Shown here in pieces: positions 1-9,237 of a DNA stretch of 64,000 nt. The notes below the pieces were generated by a model. The model ran no database searches. It saw only the letters and a list, made by a program, of their open reading frames with translations, and had not been told where the DNA came from. This DNA comes from MKSF01 sp037190225. GTDB taxonomy: Bacteria > Bacteroidota > Bacteroidia > Chitinophagales > Chitinophagaceae. The DNA is taken from positions 1 through 64,000 of the forward strand of contig JBBCJL010000002.1 in the NCBI GenBank assembly GCA_037190225.1. The letters are read 5' to 3'. Each line of letters begins with the position of its first letter. Positions within the stretch are counted from its first letter, which is position 1. The position numbers and the translations under genes are program-made.

Positions 1-35
1 TGAAGTGAACCCCAAAGTTTGGGCAGGTAAACAAT

Positions 36-884
36 CTATTTAATAGTATGAGTTCGGTACATGACTGGACTCATATTGTTTAAGTCGGTCTTTATCCGTC
101 TGTTGTTATAATAATCAATGTATTCTTCGAGTTCTTTCCGGAAATGTTCAATAGAGCTGAACTCCTGTAAATATAGAAGTTCAGACTTTAATATGCCAAA
201 GAAGTTTTCCATGACTGCATTATCTAAGCAGTTTCCTTTTCGCGACATGCTTTGTCTTATGCCCTTTGCCTTTAGCTTAAGCTGAAAGCGTTTCATCTGG
301 TACTGCCAGCCCTGGTCTGAGTGAAGGATCAGGTCAGGATTATCAGGAATATGTTTTGTTGCGTTCTCAAGCATATTCATCGTTTGAACAAAAGTAGCAC
401 GTTCAGATATATCGTAACTGATGATCTCCCTGTTGTATAGATCCATAATGGGAGACAGGTACATTTTTTTGCCGAACAGAGAAAACTCAGTCAGATCCGT
501 CACCCATTTTTTGTTGGGTTTATCGGCTATGAAGTTGCGTTTTAACAGATTAGGGGCGACCTTACCCGTTTCTCCTTTATAGGAACGGTATTTACGGAGC
601 CTTACCAGGCATTTTATCCCGCAAGCTGACATCAGCTTTAGGACAGTTTTGTGATTGATTATATATCCCCGACTTTGCATCTCTATTGTTATGCGTCTGT
701 AACCATAACGACCTTTATGCTATAAATACTTGTTATCTCTTTTTTTGCATCAGCATACTTATCAGGTAGCTTAGACTTATATGCGTGATAATAGAAAGTG
801 CTTCGTGCCATCCCTGAAACCTCCAATAATATCGGAAGTCTGTGTTCCGGTCTTAGTCCTTGGATGGCTTTTGCGCGTTCCCCT
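36..884 (-). pseudogene. IS3-family transposase OrfB, disrupted by a frameshift
   Basis: The integrase-core part (36-680) has the DDE elements: WVTDLTEF, LHSDQGWQY, and the C-terminal block with CLDNAVMENFFGILKSE. The N-terminal part lies in another frame: from about 884 it reads GERAKAIQGLRPEHRL, then MARSTFYYH and DKYADAKKEITSIY, and stops at 689-691. The expected continuation, HKGRYGYRRITIEMQSRG, resumes in a shifted frame just past 721. The junction is best explained by loss of 1 base (modulo 3), for example 4 bases between the codons for IY and HK. The element therefore probably cannot make a full transposase and would depend on other copies. A sequencing or assembly error at a contig end is the main alternative. 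Confidence 0.75.
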
Positions 885-1371
885 TCTCGCGGGTGATGCG
901 TTCCTCGACTAAGACCCTCAATTTTTTTAAATAAGCGTTTTCTGCTCTTAGATATTCCAGTTCTTTCTGTAGATCCTCCTGCGGATTTTCTGACGATGAT
1001 CTCGGCTTTTTGGGTTTAGGTTTCTTCATCTTTCCTCTGTTATCTCGATAAAGCCCTGAAAGGCCTTCCTTACGATATATGCGCTCCCATTGTAGCACAG
1101 TACTGTCGCTGGGAATACCAAACTTCACTGCTGTCTCTAACAAAGATAAATGATTCTCATCCATATAGGTAATCACAGACAACTTAAAATCTCCGCTGTA
1201 ACTCCTCCTTTTGATGCGCAGACCTTCTTCTCCATGAGCTTCATAATGTGCAGCCCACCGTCTTATGTGCTTATGTTCGCTGCCTATCATTCGGGCAACC
1301 TCATGGGTAGAATAGCCCGATTTTAAAACTAATAAAACTGATCTCAGTTTCGTCTCATAATTATACTTCAT
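853..1371 (-). CDS. IS3-family transposase OrfA (helix-turn-helix protein)
   Basis: A 172-residue protein from the ATG at 1371; an upstream in-frame start at 1398 would lie inside or next to the terminal repeat and is less likely. Residues about 8-55 and 65-115 look like two successive helix-turn-helix domains (for example GYSTHEVARMIGSEHKHIRR). A basic, proline-rich linker (KPKPKKPRSSS) and a coiled-coil leucine-zipper segment (LQKELEYLRAENAYLKKL) follow, as in IS150-type OrfA. It binds the IS ends and normally makes the full transposase by -1 frameshifting into orfB. The orfB frame opens in the -1 frame around 880, where there is a GGGG run; this is a plausible slippage site but not proven. 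OrfA itself looks intact. Confidence 0.9.
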   Translation of the reverse strand: MKYNYETKLRSVLLVLKSGYSTHEVARMIGSEHKHIRRWAAHYEAHGEEGLRIKRRSYSGDFKLSVITYMDENHLSLLETAVKFGIPSDSTVLQWERIYRKEGLSGLYRDNRGKMKKPKPKKPRSSSENPQEDLQKELEYLRAENAYLKKLRVLVEERITREKGNAQKPSKD

Positions 1372-1446
1372 AAAAAACACCCTAAAAGTTTTGTCCAACT
1401 TTTAGGGTGCAGTTCAATATAAGGGCTTTTTCTTTTCAGTATTTCA

Positions 1447-2322
1447 TTATTTCCCCGATCTGTACCGGATATACAGGTTGAGCAGCATGCCGAAAGGCAG
1501 CGCCGCAATGGTCAGCAGCTTTTTAGGGGACTCGCTGATAAAGCGCGCATTGCCGGAAAAGATGCTGGAAGACACATAGTGCACAGCCTCCACAAACCTG
1601 CGTTTGGGTGATTTGCTCAGCACCATGGCAGATTTGCGGATAAAGGCAAATCCTTTGGGGTGCTTCCTGTACTGGCTGAACATATTGAGACTGGAGCCGT
1701 CCTGCTGATATTCTACCGTTACCAGGGGCTTATTCACCGTCACCAGCTCATAATCCTTATCTATCATCAGGTATTTATAGCCCAGTCCCACATACCGCTC
1801 TCCTTCAAACAGCGGGTATTCCGGGTAGGCATTGATCACCTCCGTCCTGTACACCATCTTTTTATCCCCGGAGCCGCCCTCGAGGTAAAAATCTTCCAGT
1901 GTCGTTACGGGCTTTTCGAATTCAGTGCCGATAATATTACCGGATGTATCTTCATCCAGGCCTATGATACCCGCATATCTTTCCTGGTCCATACTGTTCC
2001 AGGTGCTGATAATGACAGCTACGGCATCGGGGGGCATATAATCGTCCGAGTCGATACAGGTGTTAAGCACCGTATCAATATTCCGGTAAGCCGTATTATG
2101 CGCGCCATGCATACCCTGGTTCTCCTGTGCGATATACCGTATGCTGAACGGATTCTCCCGGGCCATCCACTCCTTTACCAGCGTGGCGGTATGATCGGCA
2201 GACCCGTCATCTACCACCAGCCATACAAAATCATGGCAGGATTGCCGCAACAGGCTGTCATACAGCCGGGGCAGGGTATGGGCCCTGTTATAGGCGGGTG
2301 TAAATATAGTTAAGGTAGGCAT
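1447..2322 (-). CDS. Family 2 glycosyltransferase
   Basis: A 291-residue GT2 (GT-A fold) enzyme that should transfer a sugar from a nucleotide-sugar donor to the growing lipid-linked glycan on the cytoplasmic face. Visible motifs are the N-terminal TPAYNRAHTL strand-loop, VVDDGS near residue 38, and the metal-binding DSDD near 92. The C-terminus has a hydrophobic stretch (TIAALPFGMLLNLYI) followed by basic residues, so it is probably membrane associated. I start at the ATG at 2322; a GTG directly upstream (2325) adds one residue. It is the last gene of the minus-strand cluster and lies 30 bp from the IS end, so genes once further downstream may be missing. It resembles the GT2 at 14219. Acceptor and donor cannot be predicted. 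Confidence 0.88.
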   Translation of the reverse strand: MPTLTIFTPAYNRAHTLPRLYDSLLRQSCHDFVWLVVDDGSADHTATLVKEWMARENPFSIRYIAQENQGMHGAHNTAYRNIDTVLNTCIDSDDYMPPDAVAVIISTWNSMDQERYAGIIGLDEDTSGNIIGTEFEKPVTTLEDFYLEGGSGDKKMVYRTEVINAYPEYPLFEGERYVGLGYKYLMIDKDYELVTVNKPLVTVEYQQDGSSLNMFSQYRKHPKGFAFIRKSAMVLSKSPKRRFVEAVHYVSSSIFSGNARFISESPKKLLTIAALPFGMLLNLYIRYRSGK

Positions 2323-2334
2323 CACGTTCTTTTT

Positions 2335-3462
2335 TTAGGCATTCAAAAGTCTTCTATATGCTTCGTACAGCTTTTCTGTATTATCATGCACATCATATCC
2401 CGCTGCTTTGATCTTCTGACCTGCCGTAGCATCCCTGGCATATCCCGACCGTAACTGTGCTGTGATCCTGGCGGCCCAGGCTGCTGCAGTGTCTTTTAGG
2501 GACAGGACCATAACATTTTCCTTAAGCAGTATCGACTCTCCGGGAATACCGTCAGAGATAAAGCTGTACATACCGCTTGCCTGCGCTTCCACAAACGCTA
2601 CACTGAACCCCTCGAACAGGCTGGGAAAAAGGAAGTAATCGCAGGCCTGCATCAGCGCATTCACATCGTTTCTCTTACCCAGGAATAATATATTATCCTG
2701 CAGCTGCAATGCCTGCACCTGTGCCATAATCTCTGCTTTCAGCTCCCCTTCTCCCACAAGGAACAGGCGGGCTTCCGGCAGCACTTTAACGATCTCTGCG
2801 AAGACAGCTACCAGGAAACGGTGGTTTTTCTGCGTCGCGAACCGGCCGATATGCAGGAAGGAAAAAGGCGTGGATATGCCCAACTCTTCCCGGTAGCCTG
2901 CTGCTGTACCGGGATCGGGCGCGTACCGGTCCACCTCCACGGAATTGGGCATTATAAAGGCCTTCCCGGCATTTTCCGCACCGAACAGCCATACCGAAGA
3001 GGCCTCCCCGCAGGAAAAGAAGCCATTGACCGATTTCCGCATCCGGTGCTTCCACCAGAACCGGAACGGCGCTTTTATGTCCCAGTCCATCCGGGAGTTA
3101 TGCGCATGAGCGATCCGGACCGGTACGCCATATTTTTTGGCAGCCTCGTAAATATAGACGCCCAGCTCGGAAAGCTGTCCGTGCACGATATCATACGACC
3201 CGGCATGCTCCCGGAAAAAGTCATCTACAGCCTTTTTATAGGTACCCAGTGAAAAGGGATGGACCGGCGGCAGCCTGTATATTTTACTTCCCCTCGCTTT
3301 TATTTCCGTTTCAAAATGGCCTTCTTCCTCCCTGTGCACCAGGAAATCAAACTGCAGCTTACGGGTATCCAGGTGACGGAAATAGTTCATCAGGTTGGTC
3401 TCCGCCCCACCCATGTTCAATATGGTAAATACCTGCAATACCCTGATCGGTCTGTGCTCCAT
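2335..3462 (-). CDS. Family 4 glycosyltransferase (GT-B)
   Basis: A 375-residue GT4 retaining glycosyltransferase. The N-terminal domain has the Gly-rich acceptor-side loop ILNMGGAETNLMNYF (residues about 14-28). The C-terminal domain begins near FLHIGRFATQKNH (about 202) and carries the E-x7-E pair in FPSLFEGFSVAFVEAQASG (E284 and E292). It resembles EpsF-type exopolysaccharide enzymes. Its ATG overlaps the stop codon of the upstream GT2 (TAATG at 3460-3464), which indicates translational coupling. Donor and linkage are unknown. Confidence 0.9.
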   Translation of the reverse strand: MEHRPIRVLQVFTILNMGGAETNLMNYFRHLDTRKLQFDFLVHREEEGHFETEIKARGSKIYRLPPVHPFSLGTYKKAVDDFFREHAGSYDIVHGQLSELGVYIYEAAKKYGVPVRIAHAHNSRMDWDIKAPFRFWWKHRMRKSVNGFFSCGEASSVWLFGAENAGKAFIMPNSVEVDRYAPDPGTAAGYREELGISTPFSFLHIGRFATQKNHRFLVAVFAEIVKVLPEARLFLVGEGELKAEIMAQVQALQLQDNILFLGKRNDVNALMQACDYFLFPSLFEGFSVAFVEAQASGMYSFISDGIPGESILLKENVMVLSLKDTAAAWAARITAQLRSGYARDATAGQKIKAAGYDVHDNTEKLYEAYRRLLNA

Positions 3463-4496
3463 TATTTTTTCCTGTTTAACAACCAGGCAATCGTTTTTGT
3501 CAGATAAAAGAAAATAAAGATACGGCCTTTGCGCGCAGCGCGGAAATAGAGCTTCCAGTGGAGCGGCAGGTACCTGGTGTCCAATTGTACCAGGGCGTCC
3601 TTATAAGCGGGATCGCCAAGGACAGAGCGGAGCTGCTCCCGCTGTGCCCTGGCACCGGCAGGATTAGCCATCTCATTGATGCCCAGCCCTATAATGCTGA
3701 GCGCAATCCTGTTCCGGAAAGCAGTTGCTTCTTCCGGCGTCTGCACATGCTCCCGGATATAGCTGAACAGCCGCTGCCATTTATCAAAAAGCGCGGGCTT
3801 ATATTGCTGTGTGAAGGACCCTGCATTGGTCTTCCGGTAACAGTATAAGGGCTGATCTATCACGCGGACCGTTGCCCTGCAATGCCGGACATAGTCCAGG
3901 TTGAACAGCAGGTCTTCCGCTGTCCCGGTCTCCTGCACATCGCGGATCTGTAAACGGTGCTCCCTGATAATGCTGCTCCTGTATATCTTTCCCCACAGCG
4001 TAACGATGCTGTCCGCCTGCGACGGGTCTCTCAGCTCTGCGCCGGTAAGCCCTATCAGCCTTCTTTTGATCACACTGCACTCATATACACCGTCCATATG
4101 GAATTTCCGGGGTTCTGATACGCCTTCATACCGGCGGGTGTAGCTGACCATTGCGAGGTCATGCCCTTCTTCCGCCGCCTGCAGCAATGTATCAACATAA
4201 CGGGGCTCTGCCCAGTCATCGCTATCCACAAAGCAGATATACGTGCCGCGGGCCAGCGCGATCCCTGTATTCCTGGAAGCCGACAGCCCCTGGTTCTCCT
4301 GGTGTATGATCCTGAACACGGTCTGCTGCCTGAAAGCGGCCTCCAGCTTATCCAGCACGGCAGCGGTATGGTCGCGGGAACCGTCATTGATCAGGATGAA
4401 CTCCCATTCCATAGTGGCGGACGGCACCAGGGAGCGTACACACTGCTCCACGTAGTGCGCGGTATTATAGCAGGGTATGATAATGCTAACTTTCAT
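3462..4496 (-). CDS. Family 2 glycosyltransferase
   Basis: A 344-residue GT2 enzyme starting MKVSIIIPCYNTAHYVEQC, with INDGS near residue 36 and DSDD at about 91-94, as expected for a GT-A nucleotide and metal site. The C-terminal half (about 230-344) is alpha-helical and ends in a basic hydrophobic tail (FYLTKTIAWLLNRKK) that suggests membrane association. It overlaps the upstream GT4 gene by 11 bp and the downstream GT4 by one base, so it sits in a coupled string of transferases. It likely adds one residue of the repeat unit; specificity is unknown. Confidence 0.9.
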   Translation of the reverse strand: MKVSIIIPCYNTAHYVEQCVRSLVPSATMEWEFILINDGSRDHTAAVLDKLEAAFRQQTVFRIIHQENQGLSASRNTGIALARGTYICFVDSDDWAEPRYVDTLLQAAEEGHDLAMVSYTRRYEGVSEPRKFHMDGVYECSVIKRRLIGLTGAELRDPSQADSIVTLWGKIYRSSIIREHRLQIRDVQETGTAEDLLFNLDYVRHCRATVRVIDQPLYCYRKTNAGSFTQQYKPALFDKWQRLFSYIREHVQTPEEATAFRNRIALSIIGLGINEMANPAGARAQREQLRSVLGDPAYKDALVQLDTRYLPLHWKLYFRAARKGRIFIFFYLTKTIAWLLNRKK

Positions 4497-5706
4497 GGAT
4501 CAAGCGGTAGATTTTTTTGATCTCCCCGGCATTGGTGTACCGGTGAGGATCACAGTTATCAGAGAGCTGCTGCCGAAGTGCGCTGTCCCGAAGCAGGTTC
4601 ATAAGCGCCACTGCTATAGCAGCAGGATCCAGGGGCACGATCAGGCCGTCATATCCATGCCGCACCTGTGAAGGCGCTGTAGGATAATCGGTAATGATAA
4701 CCGGGCGCTGTAACAGCTGGGCCTCCCTTACAGATACCGATTTCCCTTCAAACCTGGAGGGCTGGACATAGACATCACACTGCTCCAGGTAGCTGTACGG
4801 ATTCTTCTTTTTGCCTAGTAAGATGATATGATCCTGCAATCCGTACTGCTCTATAAGGTCTTTCACCAGGTGCTCATCTCCTCCGAACCCTATAATGTAC
4901 CATTTAAAGTCCTTATAACCGCCCTGCAGCATTGCCCGTACCACCTCCGGTATCACTTCCAGGTTTTTGGCATAGGAAAAGCGGCCTATGGTGAGTATCC
5001 TGTATCCACTGTATGCGCTGTAGGCTTCCAGTGCCGGGTCCTGGCGGTCCCGGAGCTCCTGCCTGATGTAAGGATAGGAAATAATATTTTCGATCACCCG
5101 TACCCGCTTTTCAAAGCGCGGCAAAACCGATATAAAAGCATTCCGGCATTCTTCCGAAACGGCAATGATATGCTTAAAAGGCGCCCACATCTTATTTTCC
5201 GCAACAGGATCAATGACCAGGTTGGAATAATCGGTATGTATCCAGGCCCAGTAGCTGGCTGCCTTTATGCGCCTGCGCTCCACGAAATTAGGATGCAGGA
5301 AGCTCATACAGACGTCATAGGTCTTACCGGAAACAGTCGGCAGGAACCTTGAGGCATAGTCGATCAGGTAAGTATGATAGAGGTTGCTGGTCTTACCCTT
5401 CTCAGGCGGATAGAACAGCGACTTCCATTTGCTTTTTATTGTAGCCATTATTTTTACAGCCGCTGTCCGCCAGTTGCCCGATGTAACCAGCGCGCGCATG
5501 GGTCTGAACAGCGCAGCATATTGCGGCAGCTCCGGCAAGAGCCGCGCATTTTTATTGATCAGGCTTTTTAGTGCCCCGTCATGGTTGAAAATAAACACAT
5601 CCACATTGTAGCGCTCATAGTCTATACTGTCCAGCAGCCCGAGCAGGCTCTTCTCCACCCCGCCTATCTCTATCAGCTGGGTGGATATGATGATATCTTT
5701 TTTCAT
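4486..5706 (-). CDS. Family 4 glycosyltransferase (EGKS subtype)
   Basis: A 406-residue GT-B enzyme. The N-terminal loop is IEIGGVEKSLLGLLDSID; the C-terminal domain starts near ILTIGRFSYAKNLEV and has VQPSRFEGKSVSVREAQ. The E-x7-E pair sits in an unusual EGKS context that is shared only with the GT4 gene at 16278 in this cluster, so the two probably form one subfamily, possibly acting on similar acceptors (inference). It has an ATGA overlap (5703-5706) with the upstream GT8 gene and overlaps the downstream GT2. Confidence 0.88.
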   Translation of the reverse strand: MKKDIIISTQLIEIGGVEKSLLGLLDSIDYERYNVDVFIFNHDGALKSLINKNARLLPELPQYAALFRPMRALVTSGNWRTAAVKIMATIKSKWKSLFYPPEKGKTSNLYHTYLIDYASRFLPTVSGKTYDVCMSFLHPNFVERRRIKAASYWAWIHTDYSNLVIDPVAENKMWAPFKHIIAVSEECRNAFISVLPRFEKRVRVIENIISYPYIRQELRDRQDPALEAYSAYSGYRILTIGRFSYAKNLEVIPEVVRAMLQGGYKDFKWYIIGFGGDEHLVKDLIEQYGLQDHIILLGKKKNPYSYLEQCDVYVQPSRFEGKSVSVREAQLLQRPVIITDYPTAPSQVRHGYDGLIVPLDPAAIAVALMNLLRDSALRQQLSDNCDPHRYTNAGEIKKIYRLIHES

Positions 5707-6650
5707 TTGAACAGCATTTTATAGTATTTAGGTCCCACTGCCCTGAAGATCATATCCAGCATCCTGAATTTCAGGGGACGCTGATCCTTCTGAAGAGGTG
5801 CATCCTTCCAGGGCGAAAGCGATTTGTAATACAAATACCTGTCCTTTAGCGGGTGGCTGCTGTTAGTGTACCAGGGACGGTTGGAAAAGCAGGGTGTGAA
5901 ATGCACAAATACCGGCTGCTGCCTGGCTTCCTCTATCAAAGCATCGGGATAGTAGGGTGACGCCCCGTAATATTCTTCTATATCACGGACCGTCCGGAAT
6001 TCCCAGAAGCTGGTCATAGCGTTATATTTCGGGTGCAGTATCAATATATCATCAGCAAAGACCCCATTGATAACGCCCTGGTCGTGGTGCTGCACCTTAC
6101 CGTCATGCTTCCTGATAAAAGCGGTCATGACGGATACCGCATCCGCTTCACGCATTTTCCCCAGGTCCAGCATTAAGAATCCTGCATTGATATACCTGGC
6201 CTGCTCACTGATACCGATATTGGTCTTATTGGACAAGCCGACATGATCTTCCACGGCCGCAACAGTATGAGAGGCCATATCCATAGCGTAAAGCTCTTCC
6301 AGGGATGCCTCAAATATGGCATCACAGTCAGCATAAATAACGCGGTCAACAGATGCATCCAGCAGCACAGGTAAGAACAGGCGGCTGTACGATGCAATAG
6401 AGATCGTACCGGGAATGCCATACGCTTTCAGCCCCTGCAGCAGCTCCTGCAATTCGTGGAAAATAACCGCCCGGTCGTATGATGCCGCTATTGATCTTAA
6501 TGTCGATCTGCCGGCAGGCGAAATGCCGTTATCCAGTATATGTATGGTGATCTGATCAAACCCTTTATTATTTTCCAGTAAGGATATAATGGCAACACCA
6601 AGATGCTGTATGTAGTTGTCATCTGATGAAAAGGCTATATGAAGGTGCAT
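5703..6650 (-). CDS. Family 8 glycosyltransferase
   Basis: A 315-residue GT8 enzyme related to LgtC/GspA-type retaining galactosyl- or glucosyltransferases. It begins MHLHIAFSSDDNYIQHLGVA, a typical GT8 start, and has the metal-binding DCD at about 108-110 in VIYADCDAIF. Further family features are YINAGFLMLDL, HHDQGVING (donor-side) and VHFTPCFSNRPW. It is the first gene of a five-gene minus-strand run (6650 to 1447) whose members overlap or nearly touch. The upstream 213 bp, shared with the divergent acyltransferase gene, should hold its promoter. Confidence 0.9.
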   Translation of the reverse strand: MHLHIAFSSDDNYIQHLGVAIISLLENNKGFDQITIHILDNGISPAGRSTLRSIAASYDRAVIFHELQELLQGLKAYGIPGTISIASYSRLFLPVLLDASVDRVIYADCDAIFEASLEELYAMDMASHTVAAVEDHVGLSNKTNIGISEQARYINAGFLMLDLGKMREADAVSVMTAFIRKHDGKVQHHDQGVINGVFADDILILHPKYNAMTSFWEFRTVRDIEEYYGASPYYPDALIEEARQQPVFVHFTPCFSNRPWYTNSSHPLKDRYLYYKSLSPWKDAPLQKDQRPLKFRMLDMIFRAVGPKYYKMLFK

Positions 6651-6827
6651 AATGTCATATTAATGTGTACGGAGCAAATACCACGCTTTGCAAAAGTAAC
6701 ACTTTAGCCCGGACATCGCAATACGCCCGCGCTGACACCCCGGGCATACAACAGGCTGACCCACCATGCGGCTGCATATGTAAAAAAATATATTTTCCGT
6801 AAAATTTTAGATAATTATAACAAAGCT

Positions 6828-6835
6828 TAATTTTG
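6828..6835 (+). promoter_or_regulatory. Bacteroidota -7 promoter box TAATTTTG
   Basis: TAATTTTG matches the Bacteroidota -7 consensus TAnnTTTG and lies 28 bp before the acyltransferase ATG at 6864, in an AT-rich stretch. No clear TTG at the expected -33 spacing was seen, so this is a motif-level call. Confidence 0.45.
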
Positions 6836-6863
6836 TATTATTTTTAACAGGATAATCATTTCT

Positions 6864-8297
6864 ATGATTTTCAATTCGCTTGCTTTCCTGGTCTTCCTGC
6901 CTGTTGTCTTCACAATATACTGGCTATTAAAAACAGGCAGGATAAGAGCACAGAATATCGTATTGCTGGCAGCCAGCCTCTATTTTTACGCCTGCTGGGA
7001 CTGGCGGTTCCTGTTCCTGTTATTATTTTCCATCTGCCTGGATTATTACACCGGCATTAAAATAGACAACAGTACTTCGAAGCGGATGCGCAAGACCTGG
7101 ATGGTGATCAGCATCGGGGTAAACCTGGGCTTCCTGATGGTCTTCAAATATTACAATTTCTTTATAGATTCCTTTAAGGACGCCTTGGCCGCGGTCGGCT
7201 ATCACCCCAATATCCAAACACTGCAGCTTATACTGCCCGTAGGTATTTCGTTCTATACCTTTCACGGGCTGTCCTATATCCTGGATATCTATTATAAGCG
7301 GATCCGGTCGGAGCGGAATTTTATAGATTATGCGCTGTTTGTGAGCTTTTTCCCCCTGCTGGTAGCCGGTCCCATTGAAAGGGCCACCCACCTGCTGCCA
7401 CAGATAAAAAAACGCAGGCAGTTTGATTATGCAAAAGCCATAGACGGCCTGCGGCAGATGCTGTGGGGATTTTTCAAGAAAGTGGTGATAGCGGATAACT
7501 GCGCCCTGTATGTGAATGATATCTTTTCCAACCACAGCAGCTACGGGACCGTTTCCCTGATACTGGGAGCCGTCCTCTTCGCGGTGCAGATATACTGTGA
7601 TTTTTCCGGGTATTCGGACATTGCGCTCGGCACAGCCCGCCTTTTCGGCTTTGAGCTGCTCCGGAATTTCTCCTTCCCTTATTTTTCAAGGAATATCGCG
7701 GAGTTCTGGCGGCGCTGGCACATTTCACTGTCCTCCTGGTTCAGGGATTATGTCTATATACCCTTAGGGGGCAGCAAAGGCGGCATTCTGAAAAAGGTCA
7801 GGAACACTTTCGTGATCTTCCTCGTCAGCGGCTTCTGGCATGGCGCCAACTGGACGTTCATCATCTGGGGCGGCCTTAACGCGGTCTATTACCTGCCGTC
7901 ACTGCTCTTAAGCCAGAACCGGAAGTACACGGATATCGTAGCGGAGCACACCCTGCTGCCTTCCCTGAAAGAGCTGGGGCATATGGCGCTGACGTTCACC
8001 CTTACGACCATCGCGTGGATATTCTTCAGGGCCGACAACCTCAGCCAGGCGCTGGAATACCTGGGCGGCATCTTCAGCTTCCGGCAGTCGGAAACCGTTA
8101 CGGTGTCGCACCTGCTATACTTGCTGATAGGGTTGTTTTTCATTACGGAATGGACGGGCAGAAAAAGCAATTACGCCCTGGAACATATTTTACAGCGCTG
8201 GCCGCGGATGGCCAGGCTGACCCTGTATTATCTCCTGATCGTCCTGATATGCTGGTTTGCCGGTGAAGAGCAGGAGTTTATCTATTTTCAATTTTAG
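6864..8297 (+). CDS. MBOAT-family membrane O-acyltransferase (AlgI-like)
   Basis: A 477-residue, multi-spanning membrane protein of the MBOAT/AlgI family, which passes acyl groups across the membrane for O-acylation of glycans. The hallmark segments are LPVGISFYTFHGLSYILDIY (about 124-143), FWRRWHISLSSWFRDYVYIP (about 281-300, H286), and the catalytic-His block VSGFWHGANW with H326. The length is normal for AlgI, PatA or DltB relatives. It runs opposite to the surrounding glycosyltransferases and is followed 3 bp later by an SGNH-like partner. It probably O-acetylates the polymer made by this cluster (inference). Confidence 0.93.
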   Translation: MIFNSLAFLVFLPVVFTIYWLLKTGRIRAQNIVLLAASLYFYACWDWRFLFLLLFSICLDYYTGIKIDNSTSKRMRKTWMVISIGVNLGFLMVFKYYNFFIDSFKDALAAVGYHPNIQTLQLILPVGISFYTFHGLSYILDIYYKRIRSERNFIDYALFVSFFPLLVAGPIERATHLLPQIKKRRQFDYAKAIDGLRQMLWGFFKKVVIADNCALYVNDIFSNHSSYGTVSLILGAVLFAVQIYCDFSGYSDIALGTARLFGFELLRNFSFPYFSRNIAEFWRRWHISLSSWFRDYVYIPLGGSKGGILKKVRNTFVIFLVSGFWHGANWTFIIWGGLNAVYYLPSLLLSQNRKYTDIVAEHTLLPSLKELGHMALTFTLTTIAWIFFRADNLSQALEYLGGIFSFRQSETVTVSHLLYLLIGLFFITEWTGRKSNYALEHILQRWPRMARLTLYYLLIVLICWFAGEEQEFIYFQF

Positions 8298-8300
8298 AGT

Positions 8301-9236
8301 ATGATGAAACGATTCGTTTACAGGGTGCTTATTTTCATGCTGCCGGTATTGACCCTGCTGCTGGTCATGGAGCTGTATATCCGGTCCCTGCCCAATGAAT
8401 ATACCGCCAAAAAGGAGTATATGGATGTTCACGCGCCCCAGGTAGAGACCCTGATACTCGGCAATTCGCATGCGCTCAACGGCATTAACCCGGCCTATAT
8501 GGACGGCCACGCCTACAACCTGGCATTTGCCGGCCAGACGCTGAAATATGACTGGGAGCTGCTGCAGTATTACGGCGACCGCCTGGTACATCTCAGGAAC
8601 ATCATTATCCCCATTTCCTACTTCAGCCTTTATAACAACCTGGAAAGCAACAGCACCAATAAGTTCAGGCTGAAATATTATAAGATCAATTTCGGGATCC
8701 TCCGGGAGGAGAATATATTATATAACCTCGAAATGGTAAGCGTTAAGTTCCCTAAGAACATAAGCACGATACAGCAGCATCTCTGGGGCATCTCCCCGGA
8801 TAAGGACTCTTCCGGTAAGCGGGAAGCGTACATGGGCTGGTCCACGCGCAATTACACCGTTGACGATATAGAAAAGGAGGGAAAGGAGAAAGTAGCCAAG
8901 CATGAGCGGTATATCCGTCCCGGGGAGCTGGCATCCAATATTCAGTATCTCAGCAATATCATCTCTTTTGCAGAGCAGCACCAATGCAACCTGTATTTCA
9001 TTACCACACCTCATTATGCCTCCTATTACCGGAATATAGGAACCGGTTATTTTACCGGCGCCAGGCATATCATGGATAGTATCACCTCCCTGCCATACAG
9101 CATCCCGGTCAGGTATATTGACCTGATGGAAGACAGCAGGTTCACCAAAAGTGATTTTGTCAATTCCGATCACCTGAGTGTTTCAGGCGCTGCCAGGCTC
9201 TCTTCTATATTGAACGGGCTGCTGCGGGAACCATAG
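8301..9236 (+). CDS. SGNH-like membrane-anchored protein, probable O-acetyltransferase partner of the MBOAT protein
   Basis: A 311-residue protein with one N-terminal membrane helix (about 5-25) and a periplasmic domain. LILGNSHALNG (about 51-61) looks like SGNH block I with the nucleophile Ser56, and NSDHLSVSGA near the C-terminus (Asp290, His291) looks like the Asp-His block, as in AlgJ/AlgX/PatB and DltD-type partners. By family logic the MBOAT protein delivers acetyl to the periplasm and this protein puts it on the sugar. Spacing from the MBOAT gene is 3 bp, so the two are co-transcribed. The end is 1 bp from the convergent GT4 gene. Overall similarity to named families is low. Confidence 0.75.
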   Translation: MMKRFVYRVLIFMLPVLTLLLVMELYIRSLPNEYTAKKEYMDVHAPQVETLILGNSHALNGINPAYMDGHAYNLAFAGQTLKYDWELLQYYGDRLVHLRNIIIPISYFSLYNNLESNSTNKFRLKYYKINFGILREENILYNLEMVSVKFPKNISTIQQHLWGISPDKDSSGKREAYMGWSTRNYTVDDIEKEGKEKVAKHERYIRPGELASNIQYLSNIISFAEQHQCNLYFITTPHYASYYRNIGTGYFTGARHIMDSITSLPYSIPVRYIDLMEDSRFTKSDFVNSDHLSVSGAARLSSILNGLLREP

Positions 9237-9237
9237 C

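Larger units (their letters stand above)
1..1416 (-). mobile_element. IS3-family (IS150-like) insertion sequence, complete ends
   Basis: The two ends form imperfect terminal inverted repeats. The left end starts TGAAGTGAACCCCAAAG at base 1; the right end, read inward on the minus strand from 1416, is TGAACTGCACCCTAAAAG. Both ends begin with TG as is usual for IS3 elements. Inside, on the minus strand, are an orfA with two helix-turn-helix domains and a downstream DDE-type orfB. Because the left end is base 1 of the window, the target-site duplication cannot be checked; the bases after the right end are ATA. A window beginning exactly at an IS end suggests an assembly break at a repeated element (inference). 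Confidence 0.9.

Noticed and set aside
1417..1446. Terminator of the polysaccharide cluster next to the IS
   Set aside because: There is an A/T-rich stretch with a T-run but no hairpin could be built; the IS may have displaced the original end.
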